Origin: JBBQWT01 sp038210375
GTDB taxonomy: Bacteria > Acidobacteriota > Terriglobia > Terriglobales > Acidobacteriaceae
Direction: 5' to 3'
Assembly: GCA_038210375.1 (NCBI GenBank)
Contig: JBBQWT010000012.1
Location: forward strand, 1-64,000
Length of the DNA stretch: 64,000 nucleotides
Shown: in pieces, positions 51,040 through 60,242 of the stretch
Layout of the letters: each line of letters opens with the position of its first letter
Position numbering within the stretch: the first letter of the stretch is position 1
Made by a program: the position numbers and the translations under genes
The notes under the pieces: generated by a model
Database searches by the model: none
What the model was told of the DNA's origin: nothing
Seen by the model: the letters and a program-made list of their open reading frames with translations, nothing else

Positions 51040-52830
51040 TTAGTTAGGCACGGTCATCGGAACATCGATGGTGCCGATGTTTTGGTTGGAGCGATCCATC
51101 ACCCCGATGCGTAGGTGGTAGGAGCCCGGCTTAAGTTCCATCTCCTGCTGTGCGGGCAGGCCGCCGCGCATGACTTTGGCGAATGTTTCCGGGGTCATAT
51201 TGGCGTCCACCGTGGAACTGAAATGGCCGCCATCCTTGCCATTCTTGTCCCATGCAATCCCCATCAAATCCACCATCGCATGCTTGCGCCCGTTGGCCTG
51301 ATCGGTGAAGGCCAAGTGACGGGGGTCGATGGAGAGCGTGATCTGCGTGTTTTTGTTGGAAGCTCCAGGGGGCACGACGCGGGCAAGAAACAGCAGGCTG
51401 GTGGAATCCGGCGTGCCCGGTTGAATTGCGCTGGCCAGCACCCGCTGGCTGTCTTTAGGCGCCAGTTCCTGCTCGGGAGAGGCGAAGTAGCCCCGCCGGT
51501 AATCCAGCCGGGCATCGCGGCGATCGAGCTTGATGTTGAGCTTGCGGAACTTCCCGTTCCAATCTTTGTCCTCGGGTACGTAAGCGATGGTGTAATACGT
51601 CGCTGTGTGCTGGATGGTCTTGTTCATCGCGGTGGCCAGGCCGTTGGTGTTGTAGAACGCTTCCCCCCCGGTCTGCTCGGCGATGTCACTCATGGTATTG
51701 TGCTCATCGTTCAAGGACCGGGATTGACGGCTCAAAGTTTCACCGTAGCGTGAGCCCCCGCGTCGGTTGAAACCGGTTGAACCCGAGCCCGAGCTGGTGA
51801 TGTCAACTCCGGTGGTTACCAATCCCTTTATGTCGATGGGATAGACCGCCACCTGCGCCGCCGCCAGCCGTCCCGCGGTATCCCGAACGTCGGGAGCATA
51901 GTTGCGCAGATTGCGCATGGAGTCATCGAGGTTCAAATCGGCGCCCAGGCTGAAGGGAAAGCCGCCCGACAGCCATAAGAGGTTCTTGCGTCCGGAATAA
52001 CCGGAGAGCGAACGCGACAGCTCCCGCAGCGCTTCCAGCGTGATCGCAACCCGCTGGTCGGTGCGCAACGCTTCCTGGTCGGCCAGCGCCCGGCGCAGAT
52101 TATCCGCCAGTTGGGCGCCCGCCGGTCCCATCGAATTTTCCAGGTTAACCAAAGTATCTTCGTTCGCCTGGGTCTCGCTTTCCGCGCTACGCAACGGCGA
52201 CGACGTCATGCCCAGCCGCGTTGCCGCCGCCACCAACTGGTCGGTCTTGCCGGTAAAACCCTGCACCACATGCAGCCGCGTGCCCAAGGTAAAGAGAGCG
52301 GCTTGCCGGCCCGGCGGCATGGTCTTCAGAAATTTCAGAAGCTGTTGCCGGCCGTAGGCCTGGTCGATCATCGGCGTGTTCAGCGTGTCCAGCAAGATCA
52401 CGGTGAGCGGAGCGGCGGGTCCCTGGTCGGGCACATTGGTGTACTGGTTGGGCGGAAGCACCCGAGCCGCCTTCACCGGAGCGTTGGCAGCGACCGCAGG
52501 GGTGGAGTGTTCCTCAAAAAATTTGATCTGCTGTGGTTTGCCTTCTTCGATGACAGTGAAGTTATCTTTGGATAGTCCGGTGACCGGCTCATCGTTCTTG
52601 CCTCGCACCACTACGTCGATTAACACCAGGCGGGTGTTGGCCTTGATCACCGGCACGCCGGCGGGGCTCGCCGCTCCCTTCGAAGATGAGGGAGGCAACT
52701 GCGCGGCCGGCGACGCCGCGGGAGATGGGGCCTGAGCCAAAACCAGGGCGGTCAACAGCAGGGAAAAAGCCAATAAGCCAGAAAGAAAGGCAGGAATACG
52801 ATGCCAGCGTTTTTCGTGCGGCCTCATCAT
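51040..52830 (-). CDS. Secreted VWFA-related domain protein (acidobacterial type)
   Basis: A 596-residue protein with a signal peptide (PAFLSGLLAFSLLLTALVLAQ), AGAGG before the ATG, and a Pro/Ala/Ser-rich linker. Residues about 65-100 (LVLIDVVVRGKNDEPVTGLSKDNFTVIEEGKPQQI) and the von Willebrand A-like domain (VILLDTLNTPMIDQ, MPPGRQAALFTLG, GRKNLLWLSGGFPFSL) match the VWFA-related family that is strongly expanded in Acidobacteriota. The metal-ion site DTLNT is a weakened DxSxS. The second half (YYTIAYVPEDKDWNGKFRKLNIKLDR) is the region shared by the family. Function is unknown; roles in adhesion or surface protein interactions are supposed. Confidence 0.92.
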   Translation of the reverse strand: MMRPHEKRWHRIPAFLSGLLAFSLLLTALVLAQAPSPAASPAAQLPPSSSKGAASPAGVPVIKANTRLVLIDVVVRGKNDEPVTGLSKDNFTVIEEGKPQQIKFFEEHSTPAVAANAPVKAARVLPPNQYTNVPDQGPAAPLTVILLDTLNTPMIDQAYGRQQLLKFLKTMPPGRQAALFTLGTRLHVVQGFTGKTDQLVAAATRLGMTSSPLRSAESETQANEDTLVNLENSMGPAGAQLADNLRRALADQEALRTDQRVAITLEALRELSRSLSGYSGRKNLLWLSGGFPFSLGADLNLDDSMRNLRNYAPDVRDTAGRLAAAQVAVYPIDIKGLVTTGVDITSSGSGSTGFNRRGGSRYGETLSRQSRSLNDEHNTMSDIAEQTGGEAFYNTNGLATAMNKTIQHTATYYTIAYVPEDKDWNGKFRKLNIKLDRRDARLDYRRGYFASPEQELAPKDSQRVLASAIQPGTPDSTSLLFLARVVPPGASNKNTQITLSIDPRHLAFTDQANGRKHAMVDLMGIAWDKNGKDGGHFSSTVDANMTPETFAKVMRGGLPAQQEMELKPGSYHLRIGVMDRSNQNIGTIDVPMTVPN

Positions 52831-52964
52831 TCAGGGACCTCTACCAGAATTTTACCCGGAAATCGGCAACCCGGCGCCACTACCTGTAACCCCGCATGAG
52901 GGTAAATGTTGCCGGGCGAAGCGCCGTGATCAGCGCCGCAGGGGCAGCGCCCCGGGCGATGTGC

Positions 52965-54590
52965 CTAGGCGTGGACCGACTGGTAATCCGCATAGACGCC
53001 CTTGAAATCGACGATCTTATGATGGTCGAAATGCCAGATGCGAGTGGCCACTTCATCGATGAGATCGTGATCGTGGCTTACCAGCAGCACCGTGCCGGGA
53101 TAGCGCTGCAGGGCGATGTTCAAAGCGTTAATTGATTCGAGATCAAGATGGTTGGTGGGTTCGTCGAGCACCAGCACGTTGGGTTTTTGCAGCATCAGCT
53201 TGCAGAAAATCAGCCGCGCGGCCTCGCCACCGGAGAGCACGTCGGTGGATTTGTTGCCCTCGTCGCGAGTGAACAACATCTGGCCCAGCAGGCCGCGAAT
53301 CTCTTCGTTGGAAACCGAGGGGTCCCACTGGTAGAGCCATTCGAAGGCGGTGGTGCCTTTGGTGATCAAGGAGCGATGGTCCTGGGCGAAATATCCCACC
53401 GAGGCCTCGTGGCCCCAGACCACTTTTCCGCTGTCCACGAAGGGCCCGCTGTAGCCGCTGGTGGCGCGCAGCTCGCCTTCAGGGATGGTAGGCGAATTGG
53501 CCAGCAGCGCGTTCAGCAGAGTGGTCTTGCCGGCGCCGTTGCGTCCCATGAGCGCGATTTTTTCTCCGCGAATTACGCTGGCGGTAAAGTTTTTCACCAC
53601 CGGGGCCGCGTCGTACGACTTGGCCAGGTGCTCGACTTCGAGAATGTGTTTTCCCGAAGGCCGCCGGGGATCGAATTTCAAGAAGGGACGCGCAATGTTG
53701 GAGCGCGCCAGCTCGGTCACCTGCAGGCGCTCAACTTCCTTGCGCCGTGACTGCACCTGGCTGGAGCGCGTGCCCGCCGAGAAGCGCGCGATAAATTCGT
53801 TGAGCTGCCCAATCTTCTTTTCGCGCTGCGCGTTCTTGGCCTCGATCTGCGATCGGATCTGGGTCTTGGCGATCACCATATCGTCATAGCTGCCGGTGTA
53901 GGTGATGATGGTCTCGTAATCGATGTCGGCGATGTGGGTGCAGATGCTGTTGAGAAAATGCCGGTCGTGGGAGATGGCGAGGAGCACGCCGTCGTAGTGG
54001 TTGAGAAAATCCTGCAGCCAGTGAATGGAATCGAGATCAAGATGGTTGGTGGGTTCATCCAGCAGCAGCGCCTGGGGATGGCCGAACAGCGCCTGCGCCA
54101 GCAAGACCCGCACTTTCTGGCCGCCCTGCAGCTCGCTCATCGGGCGCTCGTATGATTCGGCGGGAATGTCCAGGCTCTGCAGCAGGATCTCGGCATCACT
54201 TTCGGCGGAGTAGCCATCTTCCTCGCCGACGATGCCTTCCAGCTCTCCCAGCCTCATGCCGTCGTCATCGGTCATCACCGGCTTGTCGTAAATAAGTTTG
54301 CGTTCTTCCAGCGCCGCCCACAGCCGCTTGTTGGACATGATGACGGTATCGACCACGCGATATTGATCGAAGGCGAACTGGTCCTGGCTGAGAACGCCCA
54401 GCCGCCGCGGGCGCACCACCGTGCCTTTTTGCGGCTCCAGCTCACCCGACAGCACTTTCATAAACGTGGATTTGCCGGCCCCGTTGGGACCGGTCAAGCC
54501 ATAGCGTTTCCCCGGCGTGAACGCCGTGGATACGTCTTCAAACAAGATTTTGGCGCCGTAGCGCATGGAAAAATTGCTAACTGAGATCAT
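52965..54590 (-). CDS. ABC-F family ATPase (YbiT/EttA-like)
   Basis: A 541-residue soluble protein with two ABC domains and no membrane spans. Domain 1 has GPNGAGKSTFMKVLSG, LQGGQKVRVLLAQAL and ALLLDEPTNHLDLDSI. Domain 2 has GRNGAGKTTLLNALL, LSGGEAARLIFCKLM and LVLDEPTNHLDLESI. The linker (residues about 240-320) is helical and charged. In ABC-F proteins this linker reaches into the ribosomal tRNA exit site and modulates translation. The first domain contains an insertion (VMTDDDGMRLGELEGIVGEEDGYSAES) typical of the YbiT group. A housekeeping role in translation is likely; an antibiotic-protection role cannot be excluded. Confidence 0.92.
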   Translation of the reverse strand: MISVSNFSMRYGAKILFEDVSTAFTPGKRYGLTGPNGAGKSTFMKVLSGELEPQKGTVVRPRRLGVLSQDQFAFDQYRVVDTVIMSNKRLWAALEERKLIYDKPVMTDDDGMRLGELEGIVGEEDGYSAESDAEILLQSLDIPAESYERPMSELQGGQKVRVLLAQALFGHPQALLLDEPTNHLDLDSIHWLQDFLNHYDGVLLAISHDRHFLNSICTHIADIDYETIITYTGSYDDMVIAKTQIRSQIEAKNAQREKKIGQLNEFIARFSAGTRSSQVQSRRKEVERLQVTELARSNIARPFLKFDPRRPSGKHILEVEHLAKSYDAAPVVKNFTASVIRGEKIALMGRNGAGKTTLLNALLANSPTIPEGELRATSGYSGPFVDSGKVVWGHEASVGYFAQDHRSLITKGTTAFEWLYQWDPSVSNEEIRGLLGQMLFTRDEGNKSTDVLSGGEAARLIFCKLMLQKPNVLVLDEPTNHLDLESINALNIALQRYPGTVLLVSHDHDLIDEVATRIWHFDHHKIVDFKGVYADYQSVHA

Positions 54591-54748
54591 GAGTTTTTTA
54601 TTGGAACCGCGAGAGAATTACCGACGAGGCGGGGACGCAGCCAACTGTAATAAGAATATCACGGGTGCTCCAGGCGCTGCGTGCAGTTTTGTGCTGTTCG
54701 CAATAATCCACACGTTTAGTAATGTCCTTGAGAAAAAAAGTCCGCGTT

Positions 54749-55106
54749 TTATATGAATTGTCATTCCGAGCGAAGCCGAGGAACCCTTTGTTTGCCTGGC
54801 ACAATCCGCCCAATCTACCAAGCCGCAGACTCAAAGAATCGAGGCTCAGGTTCAACGCGTAGCCTGCCGTTGACTCTAACCGCGGAAGGGAACAATTTTT
54901 TCGTTCGTGAGCACAGCGCGAATCCCATGAGCACGATCCAAGGTGATACTCGGAAGGATTTCCTGGATTGTCAGGGAGATCAAAAGGCAGGCTGCGCGTA
55001 GAACCAATTCGAAGGCCCGGTGAATCCATTGATTCGGGCTGACACCCTGGCACCTCAAAGGAAACTAAGGGTTCCTCGGCTCCGCTCGGAATGACAATTC
55101 ATATAA
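54749..55106. repeat. Large composite dispersed repeat (copy 3), nested inverted arms
   Basis: The left outer arm TTATATGAATTGTCATTCCG (54749-54768), continuing through AGCGAAGCCGAGGAACCCTT, is the near-exact inverse of the right outer arm AAGGGTTCCTCGGCTCCGCT ... CGGAATGACAATTCATATAA (55067-55106). Inner arms GGTTCAACGCGTAGCCTGCC (54849-54868) and CAAAAGGCAGGCTGCGCGTA (54981-55000) are also inverted. The middle differs from copies 1 and 2. The whole gap 54591-55262 (672 bases) holds no supportable gene. Confidence 0.9.
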
Positions 55107-55262
55107 TACGTGTGCTGATCGACGGTAACTGAGCTCTCGGAAATATCTACTGAGAAACTGTTCTGGTGGGCGCTTTCATTGAGCTGCGACACTGTACCGG
55201 TCGAGCTTCGATTTGCGCCCGTGCAATGATGAGACTGGCGAGTCCCCTTCACTTGGGCCAGA

Positions 55263-56297
55263 TTAAACCTGCGCGATCACCAGTTGTTCCGGCCCCGGCG
55301 GCATCTGGTGAATTTCCGTATGCGAGAAACCCGCTGCCTTGTACATCTCCTGAAATTCATTCCAGGTGTACGCGTTGCCCGATGGCGTGGTGGCCAGCAT
55401 GACCAGCCCAAATTTCGCGGCGGGGCCGGGGGAGATGCGGTCTTCGTTGGGGATGAACTCAAGCATGGCCACCAGCCCCTCCGCCCGCAGTACGGTATGT
55501 ATCTTCTTGAGAAATGCCACACAGGTTGCCTGGTCAAAGTGATGAAGAAAATTGGGCAGCAGTACGATGTCGAAATAATCTTTCCAGGAGCCTTGAAAAT
55601 CAACCGAGAAGGCGTCACCGGCAATAGTGATATATCGTTCCGACACGCCGGCCTTGGTCGCGTTTTCCCGCGCTACTTCGAGCACCCCGGCCCAGTCAAT
55701 AGCGGTAATGACCGCCTGGGGGTTGTGCTCCGCCATGGTGATGCCGAAAACTCCGTGGCCTGCCGCAATATCCAGCACGTTGATTTTGCCCAGCGACGCC
55801 ACGCCCAGTTTTTTCGCGATCACTTGCGCCGGCATCGCCATCATCCCGGCCATGGCCCGGGCAAAATTCACCCAGCACGGGTTATCCGGAGAGACCGCGC
55901 TGCGATCGGGTAATGCTCCGCCGTTGCGCACTGACTCGGTAAGCCGGGCAAAATTATTTCCCAGCATCTCCGAGTTCAGAAACATGCGCATATCTCCCAT
56001 GTAGGCCGGGGAATGCCGGTTCAGAAAAACTTCGCTGGATGCAGTGAGCGCGTAGCGGTCCCCGTCCTTGGTCAAAAAGCCCAGTACGGTCAAGTAATCG
56101 GCCAGGATGCCCACTCCACGGGGCGCCGCCTGGCAGTGGGCTGCCAACTCGGCGGCTGTCTGCCTGCCTTCGCCGATGGCGGTGAAAATATCCAGTTCCA
56201 ACGCGGTCTTGAGAGCTTCTGATCTCTGGTAGCCGTTCAGCGTCTCAAACAATAATTCCGGCGATGGACCGTCCACAATATTGGCATCAGGCGGCAT
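55263..56297 (-). CDS. COMT-type SAM-dependent methyltransferase
   Basis: A 344-residue protein with GGGAGAG before the ATG. The N-terminal winged-helix dimerisation domain (FETLNGYQRSEALKTALELDIFTAI ... GVGILADYLTVLGFLTKDG) and the C-terminal Rossmann domain (KINVLDIAAGHGVFGITMAEH, then AIDWAGVLEVARENA, YFDIVLLPNFLHHFD, GLVAMLEFIPNED) match plant-COMT-like O-methyltransferases and their bacterial relatives. The His in NFLHHFD is in the position of the catalytic base of the family. The substrate is not known; such enzymes methylate hydroxyl groups of aromatic or polyketide compounds. The neighbours do not suggest a biosynthetic cluster. Confidence 0.88.
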   Translation of the reverse strand: MPPDANIVDGPSPELLFETLNGYQRSEALKTALELDIFTAIGEGRQTAAELAAHCQAAPRGVGILADYLTVLGFLTKDGDRYALTASSEVFLNRHSPAYMGDMRMFLNSEMLGNNFARLTESVRNGGALPDRSAVSPDNPCWVNFARAMAGMMAMPAQVIAKKLGVASLGKINVLDIAAGHGVFGITMAEHNPQAVITAIDWAGVLEVARENATKAGVSERYITIAGDAFSVDFQGSWKDYFDIVLLPNFLHHFDQATCVAFLKKIHTVLRAEGLVAMLEFIPNEDRISPGPAAKFGLVMLATTPSGNAYTWNEFQEMYKAAGFSHTEIHQMPPGPEQLVIAQV

Positions 56298-56464
56298 GGC
56301 TCTCCCTTTTCTTTAAACCGTATTAACAAATCTGCCAGTTAATTATCAGGTGCGCGGCTGCGCCCATCAAGTTACACAGGTTCACCGGCTGTCACCCCGG
56401 TCCCAACTGAAATTTCTGCGGGGCCCGGCGGCGCGATTTCCATAGCGCGGTCATGCAAAGTTGC

Positions 56465-57436
56465 TTAAATAAACTTCGGCAGCAACACCACGTCTTCGGG
56501 CGGCACCGATTCGAGAGGATGCCCGGCCTTCTTCCAGGCATGCAATCCGCCCGCAATGACCGATGCGCGAAACCCGTTCTGCCGCAGCAAGTAGGCGACC
56601 CGCGAGCTAGTGGCTTCGCGAATGCAGGTGCAGTAAAGGTAAATATCGTGGTCCTTGGGAAAATTCACCATGGAAAGGGGCAGCGCGTTGGGCTCAATGC
56701 GAGTAGAACCTTTAATGCGCGACGCATCAGCCTCGTAGTAACCATGGCTGCGCACGTCGGCGACGAAGATATTGTCGGCATCGCTCGAGCCCATCCTGGC
56801 TGCCAGTTCCTCGGCATCCACTCTGGGCACCAGCTTATAGACCCGCTCCTTCTGGTAGAGCACAGTCTGGCGCACCACATAGAGGACGACCAATGCCACG
56901 GCCACATACTCCACCACTCGGCCGGCTCGTTGTAGAGTGAGGATGACCGTGGCGATCACGCCGCTGAAGAGAAATCCCAAACCACCATAAACCGTCGTAT
57001 ACAGGCTCGCTCCCACCAGATCGAAAGACAGGAACTGGTTCAGCCGCATGCCCATGCTGCCGGAAAGCGGCGGGGCCATACTGTTGATTCCGGGAATAAA
57101 TTTGGCAAAGATCAGGGTCAGCTTGCCGCGCTTGTAAAAGGTGTTGGCCGATCGCAGGATGCAGCCTTCGGGGTTGGCGGATAGGCGGCATAGCACGCTG
57201 AGCAGCCACCAGCCGGTGTAACGGCCCAGCGTAAACAAGGTAACGTCACCCAGCAGCAGCGCGGAGAGCGCGGTGCCGAACGCCAGTTCAGGACGCAGCA
57301 GGCCGCGGGCGCTGAGCGCGCCTGCCGTCATCAGTGCCACAGCCGCGGGCACCGGCAGACCCAGCGCCTCCATCAGCACCAGGCCAAAGAGAAATCCATA
57401 TCCGTGTTTGGCGAGCAGCGCAAAAATATCATGCAT
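56465..57436 (-). CDS. DedA/VTT-domain membrane protein fused to a rhodanese domain
   Basis: A 323-residue protein. Residues 1-200 are a DedA (VTT/SNARE-associated) domain with MEALGLPVPAAVALMTAGAL, GDVTLFTLGRYTGWWLL, RGKLTLIFAKFIPGINSMAPPLSGSMGM and VYGGLGFLFSG; DedA proteins act in lipid scrambling and membrane homeostasis. Residues about 215-315 are a rhodanese domain: VDAEELAARMGSSDADNIFVADVRSHGYYEADASRIKG, then the active-site loop YLYCTCIREATSSRVAYLL and GFRASVIAGGLHAWKKAGHPL. The CTCIREATS loop keeps the persulfide-forming Cys. DedA-rhodanese fusions are known from other bacteria; the meaning of the pairing (sulfur or redox sensing at the membrane) is not settled. Confidence 0.9.
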   Translation of the reverse strand: MHDIFALLAKHGYGFLFGLVLMEALGLPVPAAVALMTAGALSARGLLRPELAFGTALSALLLGDVTLFTLGRYTGWWLLSVLCRLSANPEGCILRSANTFYKRGKLTLIFAKFIPGINSMAPPLSGSMGMRLNQFLSFDLVGASLYTTVYGGLGFLFSGVIATVILTLQRAGRVVEYVAVALVVLYVVRQTVLYQKERVYKLVPRVDAEELAARMGSSDADNIFVADVRSHGYYEADASRIKGSTRIEPNALPLSMVNFPKDHDIYLYCTCIREATSSRVAYLLRQNGFRASVIAGGLHAWKKAGHPLESVPPEDVVLLPKFI

Positions 57437-57460
57437 AGTTGTTTCCGCGAGAGACTGAAA

Positions 57461-58669
57461 CTATACCCACCGGAAATAGCGAAGCGCCAGTACAAACGAG
57501 ATGCCTCCCCATAGCGCCAGAACAATCAAGCGGGCGGGCTGCGCGCTCAACGGTGTTCCCTCAAGGATAGTAGCGCGCAGCGCGTCGTTAAGAGCGGTCA
57601 GGGGCAGCAGCCGGATAAACGGATGAATCGCCGCCGGAAAATTCTCGTAAGAGAAAAACACGCCGGAAAATACCCACATCGGCATCATGACCACGTTGAT
57701 AAGGCCGCTGATGCTTTCGATCTTCTGCGCCCGGCTGGCGGTGAGCAATCCCAGGCCGGCGAAACTGAGCGCGCCCAGCGTGCCCAGCAGCAGGATCGAA
57801 AGCAGCGATCCGCGCACCACCATGTGAAAGAACAATATCCCAAAACCGAGCAGCAGCAGCACCTCCAGCACCATCAAAACCAGCCGGCTGCTGCTCAAGG
57901 CCAGAAGAAAATCGCTGCGCCGCATGGGCGTGCCCAGGTAGCGCTTCAGCAGCTTGCGCTGGCGCATCTCCACCAGCGCAAACCCGATGCCCCACATGCC
58001 CGAGTTCATCAGGTTCATTCCCAGCAGACCGGGAATGAGGAAGTCGATGTAGCGCGCTCCGGGCTCGGTGGACGCTCGCGATGAAGTCGCCAGCGGATCG
58101 TGGCGTCCGGCGGCCAATTGCAATGCATCATCCACCTGCATGCGCGCCAGCACGCTGTCAGGGCGCGCGGGATCATACCGGTATTCGTACCCGCCGGCGG
58201 AGTCGCCCGGCGCCCGCGCCGCAGTATCCGCGGTGGCTGCCGCAGTGTCGGCGCCTTTGGGTTCGATGACCAGCGAATATTTTCCCAGGCGGAACGACGT
58301 ACGGGCCTGCTCTGCTTCAACGATGTCGGCTCGGATGGCGGTATCGGGCGCGGAACTCTGGAGCAGTTGCAAGGTTTTTTCCGCCCCGGGACCGGCGACG
58401 ATGGCAACCGAGATCCGATCGGCGGGCTTGTTACGGAAGGCCAGACCCAGCCCAAAAGAAAGCAGCAAGGGAAAAACGATGATCCAGAAAATCACTTCGG
58501 GTTCACGCTGCAATTCTTTCAGGCGCGCCAGCAGTAAATGCTGGTAGCCCGCCCACCTTGGGTTGGGGCGCGGCGCAACCGCGATTTTCAAGGGAACCGT
58601 CGCCGAGGAAGGTTCAGGGTTCCCGGATTGTGGGTTGTCTTTCATTTTTGCCAAGGGGAAGTGTTTCAC
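57461..58669 (-). CDS. ABC-2 type exporter permease
   Basis: A 402-residue protein. A polar N-terminus of about 45 residues leads to one membrane span (VIFWIIVFPLLLSFGLGLAF), an extracytoplasmic region (residues about 85-215) and five C-terminal spans (FLIPGLLGMNLMNSGMWGIGFALVE, VLLLLGFGILFF, SILLLGTLGALSFAGLGLL, VVMMPMWVFSGVFF, LIVLALWGGISFVLALRYF). This is the layout of ABC-2 permeases of the YhhJ/DrrB type. The GTG start overlaps the TGA of the ATPase gene by 4 bases (GTGA), an operon coupling sign; ATG 58645 is an alternative start. Its cargo (drug, lipid or polymer) is unknown. Ala/Asp-rich low complexity (KGADTAAATADTAARAPGD) lies in the external region. Confidence 0.88.
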   Translation of the reverse strand: MKHFPLAKMKDNPQSGNPEPSSATVPLKIAVAPRPNPRWAGYQHLLLARLKELQREPEVIFWIIVFPLLLSFGLGLAFRNKPADRISVAIVAGPGAEKTLQLLQSSAPDTAIRADIVEAEQARTSFRLGKYSLVIEPKGADTAAATADTAARAPGDSAGGYEYRYDPARPDSVLARMQVDDALQLAAGRHDPLATSSRASTEPGARYIDFLIPGLLGMNLMNSGMWGIGFALVEMRQRKLLKRYLGTPMRRSDFLLALSSSRLVLMVLEVLLLLGFGILFFHMVVRGSLLSILLLGTLGALSFAGLGLLTASRAQKIESISGLINVVMMPMWVFSGVFFSYENFPAAIHPFIRLLPLTALNDALRATILEGTPLSAQPARLIVLALWGGISFVLALRYFRWV

Positions 58670-59595
58670 TGCTCCCGCAAATGTCTCCCCGTAAGCCGAA
58701 CAAAAACATCTTCGAGACTGGCCTGGCGCGTAGTCAGCCGGTCGAGCTGCATTCCCGCCGCCGTGACCGCGGCCAGCAGCGCCGGGATGGTCTCATGGGG
58801 CTCCCGCACATTGAGCGCAATCAGGCCTTCATCATCAGTCACTGACTCCACTCCGGGCAGGCGGCTCCAGTCGGCCGGGCCCGCGCCGGAACCGCCGCTC
58901 GCGGAAAATTCAACCACGTGTTGCCCCCCAAGACGGTCGATCAACTCGACCGGAGTGCCGGCCGCGATGACCTGCCCGTGATCAATGATCGCTAGGCGAT
59001 CGCACAAGCGCTCGGCTTCATCCATGTAGTGGGTGGTGAGCAGTACCGTCCCTCCGCTGTTGATAAAACGGCGAACTATGTCCCATAACTGCCGGCGGCT
59101 TTGCGGATCCAGCCCGGTGGTCGGCTCGTCCAGAAAAAGTATTCGCGGATTGCCCACCAGCGCCGTGGCCACCGCCAGTCGCTGCTTTTGTCCACCGGAA
59201 AGCTTTCCCACCCAGCTATCCGCCTTCTCGGTGAGCGATAACTCCTCCAGCACCTCGCCGGTGAACCTGGGGTTGCGGTAAAAGCTCGCGAACAACTCCA
59301 GGGTCTCCCGCACCGTGAGCTTGTCGGAAAGGCGCGTCTCTTGCAGTGAGATGCCCAGCAACTCGCGCAAGTCGGGTTCATCGTTCTTCCAGGTGCGGCC
59401 CAGGATTTCGACTTCGCCTGCGGTGGCCGCCAACAGCCCTTCCAGTATTTCGATGGTCGTCGTCTTGCCCGCGCCATTTGGGCCCAGCAGCCCAAAACAT
59501 TCCCCCTGCATGATCTGCAGGTCAATGCCCCGGACGGCTTCAACTTTTCCGTCATAGGTTTTATGCAGCCCGGTGCAGCGAATGGCGACATCCAT
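58666..59595 (-). CDS. ABC-2 exporter ATP-binding protein
   Basis: A 309-residue protein from ATG 59595 (MDVAIRCTGLHKTYDG); a TTG at 59613 would add 6 residues. The motifs are Walker A LLGPNGAGKTTTIEILEG, Q-loop GISLQETRLSDKLTV, signature LSGGQKQRLAVATAL, Walker B ILFLDEPTTGLDPQSRRQLW and H-loop LLTTHYMDEAERL. The C-terminal extension (VREPHETIPALLAAVTAAGMQLDRLTTRQASLEDVFVRLTG) is typical of DrrA/CcmA-type exporters. It supplies energy for the permease encoded directly after it, with a 4-base overlap. Confidence 0.92.
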   Translation of the reverse strand: MDVAIRCTGLHKTYDGKVEAVRGIDLQIMQGECFGLLGPNGAGKTTTIEILEGLLAATAGEVEILGRTWKNDEPDLRELLGISLQETRLSDKLTVRETLELFASFYRNPRFTGEVLEELSLTEKADSWVGKLSGGQKQRLAVATALVGNPRILFLDEPTTGLDPQSRRQLWDIVRRFINSGGTVLLTTHYMDEAERLCDRLAIIDHGQVIAAGTPVELIDRLGGQHVVEFSASGGSGAGPADWSRLPGVESVTDDEGLIALNVREPHETIPALLAAVTAAGMQLDRLTTRQASLEDVFVRLTGRHLREQ

Positions 59596-59745
59596 CCCGG
59601 AAATGATAACCAAAAAGTGATGCGCCTGCTTTGGCCGCGGGCCCGCGCCAGGTCTTGACGGTGGAAATTGTGGACTTGCGCGACCTCCACTGAAAAGGGC
59701 AAAATACTGTCTGTTTTAGTCGCTCCCTCACGAGGCCCGCCCTTT

Positions 59746-60165
59746 ATGACTCACATGGACATCAATACCCAGAAATTCAACCTCGAAGAAGCCGATGAGA
59801 TCAATCCACTGCTGGCGCGCCTGAACCGTCTCGATCGCCCCCCGGTCACCATCAATCACGAGGTTTCACGCTGGAGCTGGTTTGTAGGACGAGTGGAGCG
59901 CGGCGTCATCACTTCGCTGCAGGAATACATTGGTTATCTTGAGACCCGCGACGTAATCGCGCAAATCATCGAGATCGTTCCTCCGTCGGCCCGCGAAAAA
60001 CTTGTGCCCTTCGTCGAAAATTGGGACAAGAGATTCGAAGAAGCGACCATCGATATTGGCCGCCCTGTGGCCTCGGGCGAATCCCGCCAGAGCTGGTGGA
60101 ACCGGATTCCCAAGAACAATCACGACAACCTGCAAGCCGACCTCCGCGAAAACAATCTGGGCTGA
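59746..60165 (+). CDS. Small conserved-looking cytosolic protein of unknown function
   Basis: A 139-residue protein from ATG 59746 (MTHMDINTQKFNLEEADE); the frame is open to 59668 but that part is upstream sequence. It has no signal or membrane segment. It is mostly helical with charged and aromatic residues: INHEVSRWSWFVGRVERGVI, LQEYIGYLETRDVIAQIIEI, REKLVPFVENWDKRFEEATI. The C-terminus SRQSWWNRIPKNNHDNLQADL is polar. I do not recognise the family. It is divergent from the ABC exporter pair and convergent with the aldehyde dehydrogenase, with a shared terminator behind it. Confidence 0.65.
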   Translation: MTHMDINTQKFNLEEADEINPLLARLNRLDRPPVTINHEVSRWSWFVGRVERGVITSLQEYIGYLETRDVIAQIIEIVPPSAREKLVPFVENWDKRFEEATIDIGRPVASGESRQSWWNRIPKNNHDNLQADLRENNLG

Positions 60166-60192
60166 GGCGGCCTGCATCGCTGCCGAATGAGT

Positions 60193-60219
60193 AAGGCCCA
60201 TCGCTGCGATGGGCCTTTT
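60193..60219. terminator. Bidirectional intrinsic terminator
   Basis: AAGGCCCATCG (60193-60203) and CGATGGGCCTT (60207-60217) form a perfect 11-bp stem with a 3-base loop, followed by TTG and a later ATTTTT on the plus strand. It lies 27 bases after the plus-strand gene and 24 bases after the minus-strand aldehyde dehydrogenase gene, and could end both. Confidence 0.88.
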
Positions 60220-60242
60220 GATTTTTAGACGCGGAAAGCTGT

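Noticed and set aside
54598..55053. A 151-codon frame in the gap after the ABC-F gene
   Set aside because: It lies in the nested inverted element; similar peptides would arise at every copy. There is no ribosome-binding site or domain.
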